DNA of 64,000 bases from Capronia americana. Its lineage: Eukaryota; Ascomycota; Eurotiomycetes; Chaetothyriales; Herpotrichiellaceae. The stretch lies in contig JADWQD010000016.1 in the NCBI GenBank assembly GCA_016110215.1, positions 372,001 through 436,000 on the forward strand, written 5' to 3'. The position numbers and the translations under genes are program-made. A model generated the notes under the pieces. It ran no database searches, was not told the origin of the DNA, and saw only the letters and a program-made list of their open reading frames with translations. Shown here piece by piece: positions 1 through 10,657 of this stretch; position 1 is the first letter of the stretch, and each line of letters starts with the position of its first letter.

Positions 1-1119
1 AGAGATACATATGAGTTGATCGACACTTGTCCCTTGCTAAATAGAAAGATTTAGGCAGCAGATACCTACCGTGCTTGATTTGCCATGGCATGCATATGTC
101 CCAGCTAGAGCTTGTCTACTTCAGAACAAAGTCCAGGATATCAGCATCGTCACTCGCCCGACGAGTTTGTCTATTGCCTAGCTTGGATACAGCAGTACAT
201 ATGCATCTGAAGCTGCCTGCTCCCCGGAATCCTGGACCTACCGAGTTGGGCTTTTGTCGGTAATGACGACGTCTATCCCAATTCATACCGAACTTGTCCG
301 AGACTTGTAATGTGCCTGTTTTCCATGCATAATCGCCCTTGGAAGTAGTATTTAGTGTGCGAACACATCCCACACGGACCTCACAGGGAGGTGCTCGAGC
401 ATTCCTCGATCTCATCGAAGTGTGTCGCGGCACAACATCCTGGATGTAGGCTTCGGATGAGGCAGTGCGAGCAACCTACGTGGCGGAAACTGTTGCCCCG
501 AACACGCATCAACGCGTTTCGCTCTTCCGACTCCCGCACGCAGAGAATTTACATCGAAGGCAGGTCCGGCGGAAGGGTCTGACCAACCCGAGAGTCATCA
601 CTGTAGATGCCGTGTCACATAGGGGAAGGGTGTCCGGGCGAGTTGAGCAGAAAAGCAGACTGGGGCGTGGTGGGACTACGGAGCTCACGCATCTGCTTGC
701 ACGACCACCGTTTGGAGTTTATTCGCTGATGCTGTGTTGTTGAAAGCGATTGCAATTCGGCCATAGGACAAGTTCACCTGTTCTCTCGTCTGTGGGGGAC
801 ATAGTGAGTGCGTGCGTTCGTGGTATGTTGATGGAAGCCGTTTGTATTCTGGTTTGGTCCGCTCAGCATTGATCTGCACTTTCTTGAGATATGCCAGCGC
901 AGCTCCCTTGACGCCGCGCAATGCTCATGTGGCCGCATGTTTGTATGTATGTATGTACAATTGGTGGCTCTCCCGTCATGCTCATGCTCGTTGTATGCCC
1001 TCTTCGACGAATGCGAGGCCTTCGAAGCCCGATGCTTGTGTGTGTTCGCCCGGTATTCTGTGTTCCGTCTCGGTGGCTCTGTTTTGGATTGCTCCTCGCG
1101 GGCCGTCTTCGCCTCCCGC
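1..1119. other. Left-edge intergenic stretch, no gene recognised
   Basis: Short open frames occur on both strands, but none has a recognisable domain, consistent codon bias or splice-linked continuation. The right part is the 3' flank of the complex I subunit gene that ends at 1120. A gene whose body lies left of the window could end here unseen. Confidence 0.4.
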
Positions 1120-1370
1120 TCAATGATCCCAAGGATGCTTCCACCCCAAGAGCGCGGGGCCATCCTTCTTCATCCTGTAAAAGAGCTATGTTCCCGTTAG
1201 CTTGGGCGTTGCTTCCGCCCCTCGGCGGTTTCTCCTTGGAGGCTTACGAAAAACCACATCGCGGCTCCCAATCCCGTTGCAGCGAATTTGTAAAACCGTG
1301 GAGCGGCGTTGATCTGGCCGACGGGGTGGTTCCCTTTCCAGACGGGTTTTCCTGAAGGTGCGCCGGCCAT
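1120..1370 (-). CDS. NADH:ubiquinone oxidoreductase B12-type subunit (NDUFB3 family), 62 aa
   Basis: Small accessory subunit of mitochondrial respiratory complex I, which sits in the inner membrane arm. Two exons on the minus strand: 1370-1248 (41 codons, starting MAGAPSGKPVWKGNHP) and 1185-1120 (LFYRMKKDGPALLGWKHPWDH, then TGA). The 62-base intron has a GTAAGC donor, a GCTAAC branch point and an ATAG acceptor. A second AG ten bases further (TTTTACAG) would shift the frame, so the upstream one was chosen. One hydrophobic segment runs from about residue 28 to 45 (FYKFAATGLGAAMWFFLFY). The KKDGPxLLGWKHPWDH ending and the 60-odd residue length match the fungal family as I know it. It is too short to stand out as an open frame. 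The intergenic DNA to its right (1371 onward) holds its promoter. Confidence 0.82.
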
Positions 1371-3915
1371 TGTGGGGGAATGTGATGGCGAGTGTGTTGA
1401 TGAGGAAGTCCTATGTGTGAAGCTCGCCTGTGAGGACGACTGGAGGAGTTGATGAGCTCGGTGTGTTGGCGAGCCCGCTTCAGTTGGCCTGGAGCTTGAA
1501 GCGAAGGCGCAGTGGGTGGTGCTGGTGATTGATGTTGGAGGTCACTTCGTCCAGGGGTCGAGTGCTCGGCCGCATATCTGCACTTGTAGTTTTGTGCTTC
1601 GCCAAGGGGCCTCCAACAGAGCGTGCAGAGTTACCGCGAGGTCAATCAACTGAAGTTAACTTCCTTTACTTGCTTGTGGCTGGTTCACACCTCGAACTGA
1701 TCTGTTGTCCAAGCGATGACTTTGTGCCAGTGATCGAGGACTTTGTGCCAGTGATGCCAGTTATGAGGGCCATCCCATATGTGGCCCGTATCGAACCCCT
1801 CGATCCTTACCTCGAGATTAGCTGGGCCGCTATGTATTAACTGTTCCCGAGTCTGGGCTACTCTTCTACTCTTGCTGCCAGTAAGTGGCTTACGGTAGTC
1901 CACATGTTTTACGTTGGCGGTATGGATCTCAAGCTTGGAGCTGAGTTTTGACATGTATCGTTGGCCTGCTATATTTTCCTCTAGTATTGAAGCCATTATT
2001 GCAAGTTTCTGCAGATTGTCCAAGGAGGGCTAAAATATTGGTACGCTCAAGGCTATCGAATCGCACTATAATATCAGCCTGTTGCAGGGCACGAGTCGCA
2101 TGGCGTCCGATCACACTTGGTATCTTCACACATCATAAAGCGGCGGGCCATGGGCAAACCACCTTTCTGCCAGACTACATCGCACCAAACAAATTTGAAA
2201 GGAAAAAGGCGTCGGCAACCAGCATTGAAGCGACAAAAACTCTGTCTTCAAGCCATCTCTCACATCGGTTTGTGGATGATGGGTTGAAGGTAAGTGAAAC
2301 CTTTCTCTGGTGGGAGTGGTTTTTCTCGGGCAAGTCTACAACAATCCATCCTTCAAAGCGCCCATTAACTGTGAAACCATTTGTGTCATTTCTGCACCCA
2401 TGGCCAAGAAGCGGATGGCTTTGTCCAGATTGTTGGCCGGAAATTGGAAGGCGTAATTAATTAAGGAGGAATTTGTGGTAAGTGAAGGGTGGTGCGGCAG
2501 AATGCTCATTATTGGAATGAGAGATGCTGATTGCTACCATCTCATCGCCGTGACCATCACCCGGCAGCCATCCTTAGGGACGGTTTAAAGGTGTCCTCAT
2601 ACATTCAAGATGTGCTGGTTTTTGAGCTTCTAAGCATTGGTGTTGATCTTGTTGCTCGCTTGCAACTGCGGAGGTTGAGCAGGCTGAATGCCGGCATTGG
2701 CATACTGCGTTCACCGTAACATCTCGACTCGGGCAACGACCAGCCTTGTCGGCTAGCTTCTAAGCATGCAAGTGGACCAGCGTCCGGGAGCGAATTGTGT
2801 TCAATGTACCGCTTACCGTGACGGAAGTCGGGGCATTACTTCAGCTGACGGGCACACGTGTGTATATATGGATACCACCGTGCGAGTACGTGGCCGACTC
2901 ACAGGACATGGCACTTTGGTGGTCATTAGCGCACTCAGGAGCCTGCAGATAGTCGATTACAGCCGGTACGTAACCGGAAGGAAGATCTGATAAAACCATC
3001 CTGACACATCTTGACCAGATGCCGAAGTGGAGATCGACATACTACACACCGCGATCAAGGTGCTGTACCTGCCTATTTTTGGTCGTTGAGAATCTCTTCA
3101 CGGTGGACTCCTCGGACTCTTGGAAAGCGGAAACCTGCCCGCAACCTGACCAATTAATGAGATATCCTTTGTCATTCTCGACAGCCTGATAAAGTGATCA
3201 GAAATTGAGGATCAGGAGGCTCGTGTTCCCCTTGACCCGGCAGAAAATGCCGCGGACGACTTGCCTAGTTACCATCCCATAACCAGACGCAGCTCCAAAA
3301 TAGCTGTCACGCCCGTGGCCATGTGCAGATCCAAGGTCTCGGCCGGATTGTGGATTTTGCATCTCGCAACTCGGCGCCTATTATCTTCGCTTGCCGAGTG
3401 CCCGGGTCAAACACGGAGTACGACGCAGGAGATATGCCAGGTGCTTAAGGACATAAATGCGGGTACGAAATGCACTTACCCGAGTTCCAGCCATTCTGGG
3501 GTTGGCGAGACACTGCAAGCGTGGCACAACGGTGATGAGAGTTTGGGAAGATGATATCAGCCAGGCCTACTTCCAGTGCAATCAGATCTCAGCATCATCG
3601 AACTTGGGCACTTTTGGCATCTGCTTTCTGAGGTTCCGGCCAGCCCGTTCGGCTCGCTAAACCGCTAATTCTTGCGGGAAATGCTTTGGAGTCGCTGCTA
3701 ATTTTCGAGTAATGCTCTCTTAATCGTTTCGGCACGCCTGATATCAGATCTGCCCTGCCGTGTTAGAACTTCACTGCGGTCATTGCTCTCTGGATATTGT
3801 CCATTGACATCTTTCTGAGACGCTGTCCGGTTCCTTCTTAATATTCTGATCCTTGTGCTGCCGCCGAAGTTCTACCCGCCCTTCCATCCCGAGGTGTCGA
3901 ACCGCTTAATTCGCG
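1371..3915. other. Gene-poor stretch, promoters and possible decayed sequence
   Basis: This 2.5 kb lies between the divergent complex I subunit and Sec14-like genes and must hold both promoters. The longest open frame (1948-2460, plus) has no ATG. A 22-base unit containing GACTTTGTGCCAGTGAT is tandemly doubled at about 1720-1757. At 3535-3590 one plus frame reads DISQAYFQ, which faintly recalls the reverse-transcriptase DI(T/S)QAYVQ motif of fungal copia elements, but no flanking frame supports it. No intact gene was found. Confidence 0.4.
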
Positions 3916-5772
3916 ATGAGCACCCTTTACAGAACCCTCACCGGCCAATCGCAAAAGTCGCATCATTCAGATCACACCGTCGGCTCGCAGGCTCACCAGA
4001 CGTTGACACGGACTACAACCACGGATCCACTGACCGGAACACTGAACCATTTGACTGCGCCTCAGGAGCAGAGACTCGAGGAGTTCAAGGAGAAGTTACA
4101 ACAGGCAGGATGGTGGTCACCGGACCGGGGCAACGGCAAACCTACCCACGATGACGGCACTCTGCTGTACGACTGATCTTTCTGCGGTCAAGCGAGCATT
4201 CCACTGACTCGTGCTTGTTTTCCTAGCCGATATCTACGAGCCCGCAAGTTCGACGTGCAAGGCGCAATCGGCCAGTTCACAGATACGGAACGATGGCTCA
4301 AGGAGCAAATGGTAGAAGAGCTATATGACAACTTCGACATCGAGATATATGAAAGGTCGCGGCAAGTGGTAAGCAGAAGACCAACGGGGGGCATGCAACC
4401 GCAGTCTGACTGGAAATGCAGTATCCCCAATGGACCGGACACCGCGACAGACGAGGTATTCCCATTTACGTCTATGTGATCAAGCAACTCGACAGCAAAC
4501 ACGTGAACAAGTACCAGAAAGAGTCGCAGACATACAAGGACAGCCTTCCCAACCACAAGAAACTCCAGACGCCCGCCAAACTGCTTCCCCTGTTCGCACT
4601 CTATCAGAATCTCCTCACCTTCGTCCTACCCTTCGTTTCCACCCTCGAGCGGCCGAACCCCGAAGTCCCCGTCACGAATTCCACAAACATTGTTGATATC
4701 TCGGGTGTGGGCTTGACGCAGTTTTGGAATCTGAAGAACCACATGCAAGATGCGTCGGTGTTAGCTACCGCCCATTACCCCGAAACCCTTGATAGGATAT
4801 TTGTGAGGGACACCCTTTTGAACGCCCAGCCTCGCATAGATGCTAATCTGCACTTAGATCATTGGCGCACCGTCATTCTTTCCCACAGTTTGGGGCTGGA
4901 TCAAACGGTGGTTCGACCCCGTCACTGTTTCCAAAATATTTATCCTCGGCAAACACGAGGTCAAGCCCACGTTGTCGAAATTCATGGACCCTAAGGACTT
5001 CCCCAAGCGATACGGCGGCGACCTAGTCTGGGATTGGGGAGATATGCCACACTTGGACGAAGAGACGCGAGCTGCTCTCGAAACGGATGGGAACAAAGGC
5101 TGGGTTCGCGGACCGTGCCTGTGGTTGGATGGGAAGCGTGTTCCAGTCGGCTCGGAGAAAGGGAAGCCGCGGCGGCCGATCCCAGACGTTGAGAAGCTGA
5201 AACCTGTCGTTTATGCTGCTGATTACACAGAAACTCCAGTCCACCCGGAGAAGAAGTTGTCGATTGTCTCAAAGGCACGCGTTCCCAGCGGGGCGGAACC
5301 AGCACATCACCAAGCTGAGGAACACGCGGCGGAGGCAACCGGGGGAGCTACGGCCGCCAATATTATTGCAACCGAGACGAATTCAGAACAGGCGGCGCAA
5401 GTACCGCAGCCTCAGTCACCAGAACCCCAGCCAGTACCGTCGACCAACTCAACTTCGGAAGTATACGCTCATCCTCCGTCGCAGCCGCAACCGGGCCCTC
5501 TTCCAGAATACACGGTCGCACTAACCTCGGCCATAGATAATAAACTCGCCGACGAATCCGTCTCAATAATTCCTCCGACGGCCAATGGGCACGCGAACGG
5601 ACACGCCACAGCACCCAGTGAGGGGGGCCCGGAGGTCGTTGTGGCCAGCGATCTAAGCAAAGGTCTGGCTATCGAGGCAGAGAAACTGCAAATCACAGAC
5701 GATCCACATCAGAAGGAGGGCGGGGCGCAAAGGCCCGGAATAGAGAGGTTCGTTACCGCTCAGGAAGTCTAA
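3916..5772 (+). CDS. Sec14-like CRAL-TRIO phosphatidylinositol-transfer protein
   Basis: Predicted lipid-binding/transfer protein of the Sec14 superfamily, cytosolic or membrane-peripheral. Four exons: 3916-4166, 4227-4368, 4422-4802 and 4858-5772, joined by GT-AG introns of 60, 53 and 55 bases that keep frame. About 562 residues. The CRAL-TRIO N-terminal helical segment is seen as LLRYLRARKFDVQGAI, followed by the lipid-binding lobe: YPQWTGHRDRRGIPIYVY, then VDISGVGLTQFWNLKNHMQDAS, then AHYPETLDRIFIIGAPSFF and KPTLSKFMDPKDFPKRYGGDL, all typical landmarks in order. The last 250 residues are low-complexity, rich in Ala, Pro, Gln and Glu, and are longer than yeast Sec14 (304 aa), so this is a tailed fungal paralogue. 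Start chosen at the first ATG of the frame that splices correctly. Exact lipid ligand cannot be told from sequence. Confidence 0.9.
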
Positions 5773-6710
5773 GCGTAATTCGACTCTCGTCAGGCAGACA
5801 GACAGACGCCGCGGCGGCGAACCCCCCAAGTGGAGCTTCATGTTGTAATATGGATCAGGTCGCGGGCAAGGGTGACCGATGATTTGTCTCTGTTTTGGAT
5901 TTTGTTTTTGGCAGAGAAGTAAATCTGGAAACGCCTCGGGGGATCACGAGTAGAATTGCGTTGGTTTTGGGCTCAGTGGACCAATGCCCTGGAGGATGTG
6001 TGATTTGTGGCCTCGGGAACTTTGGGAAGCATTCTTGACAGGAAGGGAGGGAGGGAGGCGGAGAGCCCAGCCCCGTACTGGGTGTACCGTGTATGTGTGT
6101 GCGTTGGAGCATTGCGCCGTGTTTTGCCAAAGGAACCAAAATACCCCATCAATATCAGGTAACGAGGTACGTGTGGAACAACGTACGTATTGTTAATTGA
6201 CTTCCTTGCTCATGACGGGGGTTGTCGATCCCTGATCAGGACACAGCATCCCTCATTCTGGGTTTCTGATTTGTCTGGTGGCCCTATCCCCCCCCTTTTG
6301 CAGAAAGTGAGGACCTTAAAACGAAAATCCTCGACACGGATTACGATTCTACTCCTAACTATAAGAATGCCATTGCCCGGCCGAGGGAGGGGAGTTGAGA
6401 CCATGAAATATATGTTGAGTTTTGTACTTGCTGGCTTTTTTGCTATCTACGGCGAGTAGGTCATTCGCCTTTTTGCTGCTTACAGGTGAAATAGCAAGAA
6501 GAAAAGCCCCTTCAATTTTTCTCGTCTGGTCTCGTCTCAACCGACTTGGTGACGCAGTACATGCCATTCCAGCTCGCAGCTTTTTGATTACTGGGTTTCC
6601 CCTGATCCTCCCAGGGTTACCCACATTGTCGGGTACTCGACTGCTCGGCCTGGGCGACTGGGAGTGGCACGACATGCCCCAAGTCGGCCGACGGGGGTGG
6701 GACTGCTCGT
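5773..6710. other. Convergent 3' intergenic region
   Basis: Lies between the 3' ends of the Sec14-like gene and the superoxide dismutase gene, so it should contain both terminators and untranslated tails. A GA-rich tract (AGGGAGGGAGG) lies near 6046. Open frames here are short, overlap one another and show no domain. Confidence 0.5.
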
Positions 6711-7511
6711 TTATGCGGCAATGCCGATGACACCGCAGGCGGGGCGAGGGCCGGCGTTACCGGTCTTCTTGCTCTCCTCGTTGCCGCCCTTGCCGAGGTC
6801 GTCGGTGCCGGCGTGGACGACGATGGTTCGCTGGATACACGGTCAGTGTCGGTTGCTACTCACATCTCCAGGCACCATGAACAGGAGTGGGGGAGAATGC
6901 CACATACGCCCAAAACGCTGTGCTCGCCGATCAGCTTGATGAAGCTGTCGCTGACACTGCCCTTGGAGTTGCCCTGGGCGTCGGTCTTGAAGTTGCCTAG
7001 GTCGCCGACGTGGCGGTCAGAGTCGGACGGGGCGCCGTGCTGCTTGCCGTGTGGGTTGTCTACGACAGTCTGTCAGCCCTTGTTTGATCATCTTTTTCTG
7101 CCGTCGAGGAATTTGGAGCAACAACATGGCGACGTACAGTGGGGGCCTGCGCTTGTGCAGCCGTTGGTGTTGTCACCGAATTGGTGGACGTGCATGCCTC
7201 GCTCGGCATTGGGGTCATGACCCGAGATGTCCCATGTCACAGTGGTGGGGGAGGACTCGGAGGTTTGCTCGAAGATCACACTCCCGGTGATTTTGGAGTC
7301 TCCTCGGAGGACGGCGACTAGGTAAGAGTGATGTTAGTGGACGGTTCGAGACTTTCCCATGGTGTCCTCGTCGACGTGGAATGGCGTTGGCGAGTCGTCA
7401 TGCCTCGACCTGCGGCCGTGGTGATGCTGACAAACGTGGCAGAAGAGTTCCGCAGTGATGGTAGCTGGGAGGATACATGCGAAACCGACCGAACTTACCT
7501 GCTTTAACCAT
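6711..7511 (-). CDS. sod1: Cu/Zn superoxide dismutase, 154 aa
   Basis: Cytosolic (and usually intermembrane-space) enzyme that turns superoxide into oxygen and hydrogen peroxide. Four exons on the minus strand: 7511-7499 (13 bases, MVKA plus one base), 7317-7138, 7059-6908 and 6830-6711; all introns are GT-AG and the summed length is 465 bases, giving the usual 154 residues. Visible landmarks: [18 protein letters not shown], then [19 protein letters not shown], which carries copper-ligand histidines, then [14 protein letters not shown], then [13 protein letters not shown] with the zinc-site histidine and aspartate region, and [13 protein letters not shown] at the C terminus. The two disulfide cysteines (GC and ACG) are present. 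HYNP replaces the common HFNP. The 5' end faces the plus-strand gene at 8182 across 670 bases. Confidence 0.96.
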
Positions 7512-8181
7512 TTTGACGGATGGGTTTCTGTTTGTACAGGGGACGTTGATGTTACACGGTGTATTGCGGAAGGTGTACAAGGGGTGAGATGGAAGCAAGG
7601 AGAAAGCCTTTTTAACGAAGAATCGAGGAAGTAATCAACGGGGCAGTGGAGTTAAGCAGCAGCAGCAGCAAGTGGATGAGCATCGAACACTCGGTGCATT
7701 GCAAGTTCGATGAAGCAATCATTGAATGAGGGGTACGAGCTTCCCACGCCGTCCGCGACCGTCTTTCGGACTGCCGCTGTCGCAATGAGGGGCACGCCTG
7801 GTTCGGCCGACGCGGATAATTCAATTCCCGGGCCCGAGATTAGCACGAGCACTGCAGCAATTGCAGATCATGAACACACACTTACTTCACGTCTGACGTG
7901 CTCTGCGTGTCCGAACTGATGTATCGAGATCGATGAAGATAACGCCCGTTATCACTGCGCGGCGAAGGGCCCCATATCTGCCGTTGCACAACATCACCTG
8001 CGGTGAATGTCCAACGCCAAATGCTCGTTTGAGACCACTCACACCACTATCATACCAAGCACGCATGCACTGCTCGGGCCTTCGCAGCCCACTCAGTAAG
8101 TTCTCTCCTAACAATCCTCCCTTCTCGTTAAAGCAACACGCATCTGCCTCGTCACGACATCAACGCCTCCACCTGCCAGCC
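7512..8181. promoter_or_regulatory. Divergent promoter region, sod1 / 8182 gene
   Basis: The 670 bases between two divergent starts. It holds an AGC trinucleotide run at 7658-7673. A plus open frame continues upstream of 8182 to 7933, but the better start context (CCAGCCATGG) is at 8182, so this part is taken as leader. No clear TATA box was seen. Confidence 0.45.
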
Positions 8182-9306
8182 ATGGCCTCCCACGACGGCA
8201 CGGACAAAATCCCCAACTTCCTCAAAGCTATGGACTCGATCTACGGGCCCCTCCCCTCCTCAACAGACCCACAGCTCACTACCTGGACTCCTCCTCCCGC
8301 AGCAGAAGGTCACCGCGGCCGCTACCTCTGGACCGACGGCTTCGCAGTGGTGAACTTTCTGACTCTCTACAATCTGACCCACGAAACCCGTTATCTCACA
8401 TTCGCGCGCAATCTCATCACCACGGTGCACCGCATTCTCGGGTATACACGAGACGGAACGTCGCGTCTCCCAGGCGCCACGGACGACGAACCCCTCAAAG
8501 GCGGACTGAGGATCGGTAAGCACGATGAATCCGGCCCGGACGGTGATGGGCAGTATTTCCACTACCTGACAGTATGGATGTTCGCGCTGAACCGGTTCAC
8601 CTTCGTCACGGGCGAGAAGTGGTACAACGAACAAGCCATTTCCATGGCGGCAGCGATTTTGCCGAAGTTCATGACGAACCGCAACGCAAAGCGGCCGCGA
8701 ATGTTCTGGAAGTTGAGCACCGACCTGTCGAGCCCGTTGGTCATGTCGGAGGGGAACCTCGATCCAATCGACGGATATGTCACGTACAAGCTCCTCCAGG
8801 CCACGCACGGCGCGGATTCGGAAGTCTTGAAAGAGGAGATTGCGCTGCTTAAGAAAATCGTAGACACGAAAGTCGAGGGTTATGACTCGACGGACACACT
8901 TGATCTGGGCATGACATTGTGGACCGCGCATTGGCTCGTTCCTGAAGAAGATTGGGCAGTGCAGCTTACTTGTCGAGCGCTCGCGTGTTTAAAGCGTCTA
9001 ATTGAGAGCAGACATTTTGAACAGGCGACAAAGCGAAGGCTCGCGTTCCGTGAATTTGGGACCGCTTTGGGAGTCCGGTCTGTGGTTACCGGTAAGAGCG
9101 ACAGCGCTGGCCTGTGTCGGGAGGATGAGCTTGTCGATGCTGAAATAAGGAATTTGCCGGATCAGATCTGCAGGCAGTGGCAGGACGCTGGTTTGGTGCC
9201 GACGCCTAGTACCCAAATGCAAGGACGGATGGCAGAGCTGATGCCCATCACGTTGGTGATGTACGCGAGCGCTTTGATACCTGGGTTGATGGTCCGACAG
9301 CTGTGA
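8182..9306 (+). CDS. Conserved hypothetical protein, six-hairpin (alpha/alpha toroid)-like
   Basis: Intronless frame of 374 residues from an ATG with a near-ideal context. The pattern of alternating helices with aromatic and Gly-rich turns (GRYLWTDGFAVVNFLTLY, then DGDGQYFHYLTVWMFALNRF, then EGNLDPIDGYVTYKLLQ, then DLGMTLWTAHWL) resembles six-hairpin glycosidase-like proteins. That is a fold-level impression, not a catalytic assignment: I cannot point to a confirmed acid/base pair, although acidic residues sit at the ends of the hairpin-like segments. No signal peptide or membrane span is seen from this start, so a cytosolic location is likely. The open frame extends 83 codons further upstream without a stop, but that part has lower-quality composition. 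It converges on the sulfotransferase-like gene with 238 bases between. Confidence 0.75.
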   Translation: MASHDGTDKIPNFLKAMDSIYGPLPSSTDPQLTTWTPPPAAEGHRGRYLWTDGFAVVNFLTLYNLTHETRYLTFARNLITTVHRILGYTRDGTSRLPGATDDEPLKGGLRIGKHDESGPDGDGQYFHYLTVWMFALNRFTFVTGEKWYNEQAISMAAAILPKFMTNRNAKRPRMFWKLSTDLSSPLVMSEGNLDPIDGYVTYKLLQATHGADSEVLKEEIALLKKIVDTKVEGYDSTDTLDLGMTLWTAHWLVPEEDWAVQLTCRALACLKRLIESRHFEQATKRRLAFREFGTALGVRSVVTGKSDSAGLCREDELVDAEIRNLPDQICRQWQDAGLVPTPSTQMQGRMAELMPITLVMYASALIPGLMVRQL

Positions 9307-9544
9307 GTCCGGGCTCACAGCCACTAAGAACCCAGTGTAGGAGTTGGACGTCCTGTTATCGAAGACCGTTTTGTGCTCAAACGGCAAGGAATGTGGTAGG
9401 AAGGTGGACTGATGATCTATCCGACAGGCCCTTTAGAACAAACCGCGCCGGGAAGTCCATGTTGCCAAAAGCGCCTCAGAGTCAACCCGACCGAATATCG
9501 ACAGGACGAAATCTACAACGAAGCCCTTGCTCCCGTCGTCCTTA

Positions 9545-10471
9545 TCAACGAGCTAGCTGCATTTTGACCGCTCTCTGGATTGCCCATCCACCGAGGACAG
9601 ATAATGCAATCGGCATGGCACACTTCCGCATCCACAGCTTCAACCCGGCGCGAATTCTCCCTTGTACAACACTTCCCTTCTCTTCTTCTCTGGCGTCAGT
9701 TATGGGGATATCGACTTCCGGCTCCTTCCTGCCCAGAAACTCGCACAACGGAGCCCAGCCCATACTCGGCTCCCAGATAAGCACCTCTCTCCCCTTGATC
9801 TGACACACATCAAGCACCCACTGGTTGTGCATGTCGTACAAGTCCTTGCTCCATACGGCGTCGACGCCGAATTTAGCCCTCACTAAGCGTTGCCATTCCA
9901 TCAGACACAGATAGTGCCACTGGTCAGGTATACTCCAAAGACAAGCAACGCGGTACCGCCAACTCATGAACGGGGCAATCCTCGCCTTCAGGCTCGCTGC
10001 CACTTCTTCGCCACCACCCCCGTGAACATTCAACACAATCCTGGCGTCAGGGTACATCTCAATAAGGTCTTCTAGGAACAGATGGCCGGGCAAGTCTGCA
10101 GTAGCGGCGCACCCGGCGAAGAGCTTATACAGGATGGCTCGGCGTTTCTGCGTGTCCCCCTCTTGCAAAGCCTCCCAGATGAAGCGCAAGTTCGGCGGGA
10201 GCGGGAAGCAGCGGCCTACGTGCATGGTGGGTCCGATGTTGAGAAGTTGAGGATTTTCGAACCCTTCTATCAAGGCCGTCGTGGCGCATTGAGGAAGGCC
10301 AACCGCGAGGACCTGCACAGGACCTCCGAAACAGGTTTCAATTTGAGATTTGAATGTCGGCGGCACCACCATGGTCAATATGTGGTCGAGGTCAGCCGGC
10401 AGCTGTGACAAGGTCTGCGTCCGCAGAGAGGTAAGGTACGACGAGGTTAGTTGAAGGGTTGTGAGGATCAC
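9545..10471 (-). CDS. Sulfotransferase-like P-loop protein with degenerate nucleotide motif
   Basis: Intronless, 308 residues from 10471, or about 276 if translation starts at the later MVVPPTF (about 10375). Matches the fungal sulfotransferase/P-loop family in order: VQVLAVGLPQCATTALIEGFE near the N terminus, YPDARIVLNVHGG in the middle, LYDMHNQWVLDVC, then WEPSMGWAPLCEFLGRKEP. In typical members the first motif is GLPRTGTTS and the second ends in V-R followed by a conserved aspartate-rich turn. Here the Arg and Gly of the P-loop are replaced (PQCATTA), and the middle motif has a Gly-rich insert. PAPS binding and activity are therefore doubtful. The last 30 residues are hydrophobic (MPIALSVLGGWAIQRAV) and may anchor it to a membrane. 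A long dinucleotide repeat lies upstream. Confidence 0.78.
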   Translation of the reverse strand: MILTTLQLTSSYLTSLRTQTLSQLPADLDHILTMVVPPTFKSQIETCFGGPVQVLAVGLPQCATTALIEGFENPQLLNIGPTMHVGRCFPLPPNLRFIWEALQEGDTQKRRAILYKLFAGCAATADLPGHLFLEDLIEMYPDARIVLNVHGGGGEEVAASLKARIAPFMSWRYRVACLWSIPDQWHYLCLMEWQRLVRAKFGVDAVWSKDLYDMHNQWVLDVCQIKGREVLIWEPSMGWAPLCEFLGRKEPEVDIPITDAREEEKGSVVQGRIRAGLKLWMRKCAMPIALSVLGGWAIQRAVKMQLAR

Positions 10472-10610
10472 AAGGTCCTGTACCGAGTCGAGAAGTTGTG
10501 TTGGCTTCCGACCATGTATTATATACTCCCATCATATAGCGACGTTAGCGAACGAAGTCTTCATACCCCGCGCCGTGTATATACATAGATCATATGTCTA
10601 CGTGTGTGTG

Positions 10611-10657
<47 letters not shown>

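Noticed and set aside
1948..2460. 170-codon open frame on the plus strand
   Set aside because: It contains no ATG, its composition is not gene-like, and no splice signals join it to a recognisable exon.
8260..8931. Minus-strand frame of 223 codons
   Set aside because: Shadow of the six-hairpin-like gene on the plus strand, which has a better start and longer frame.
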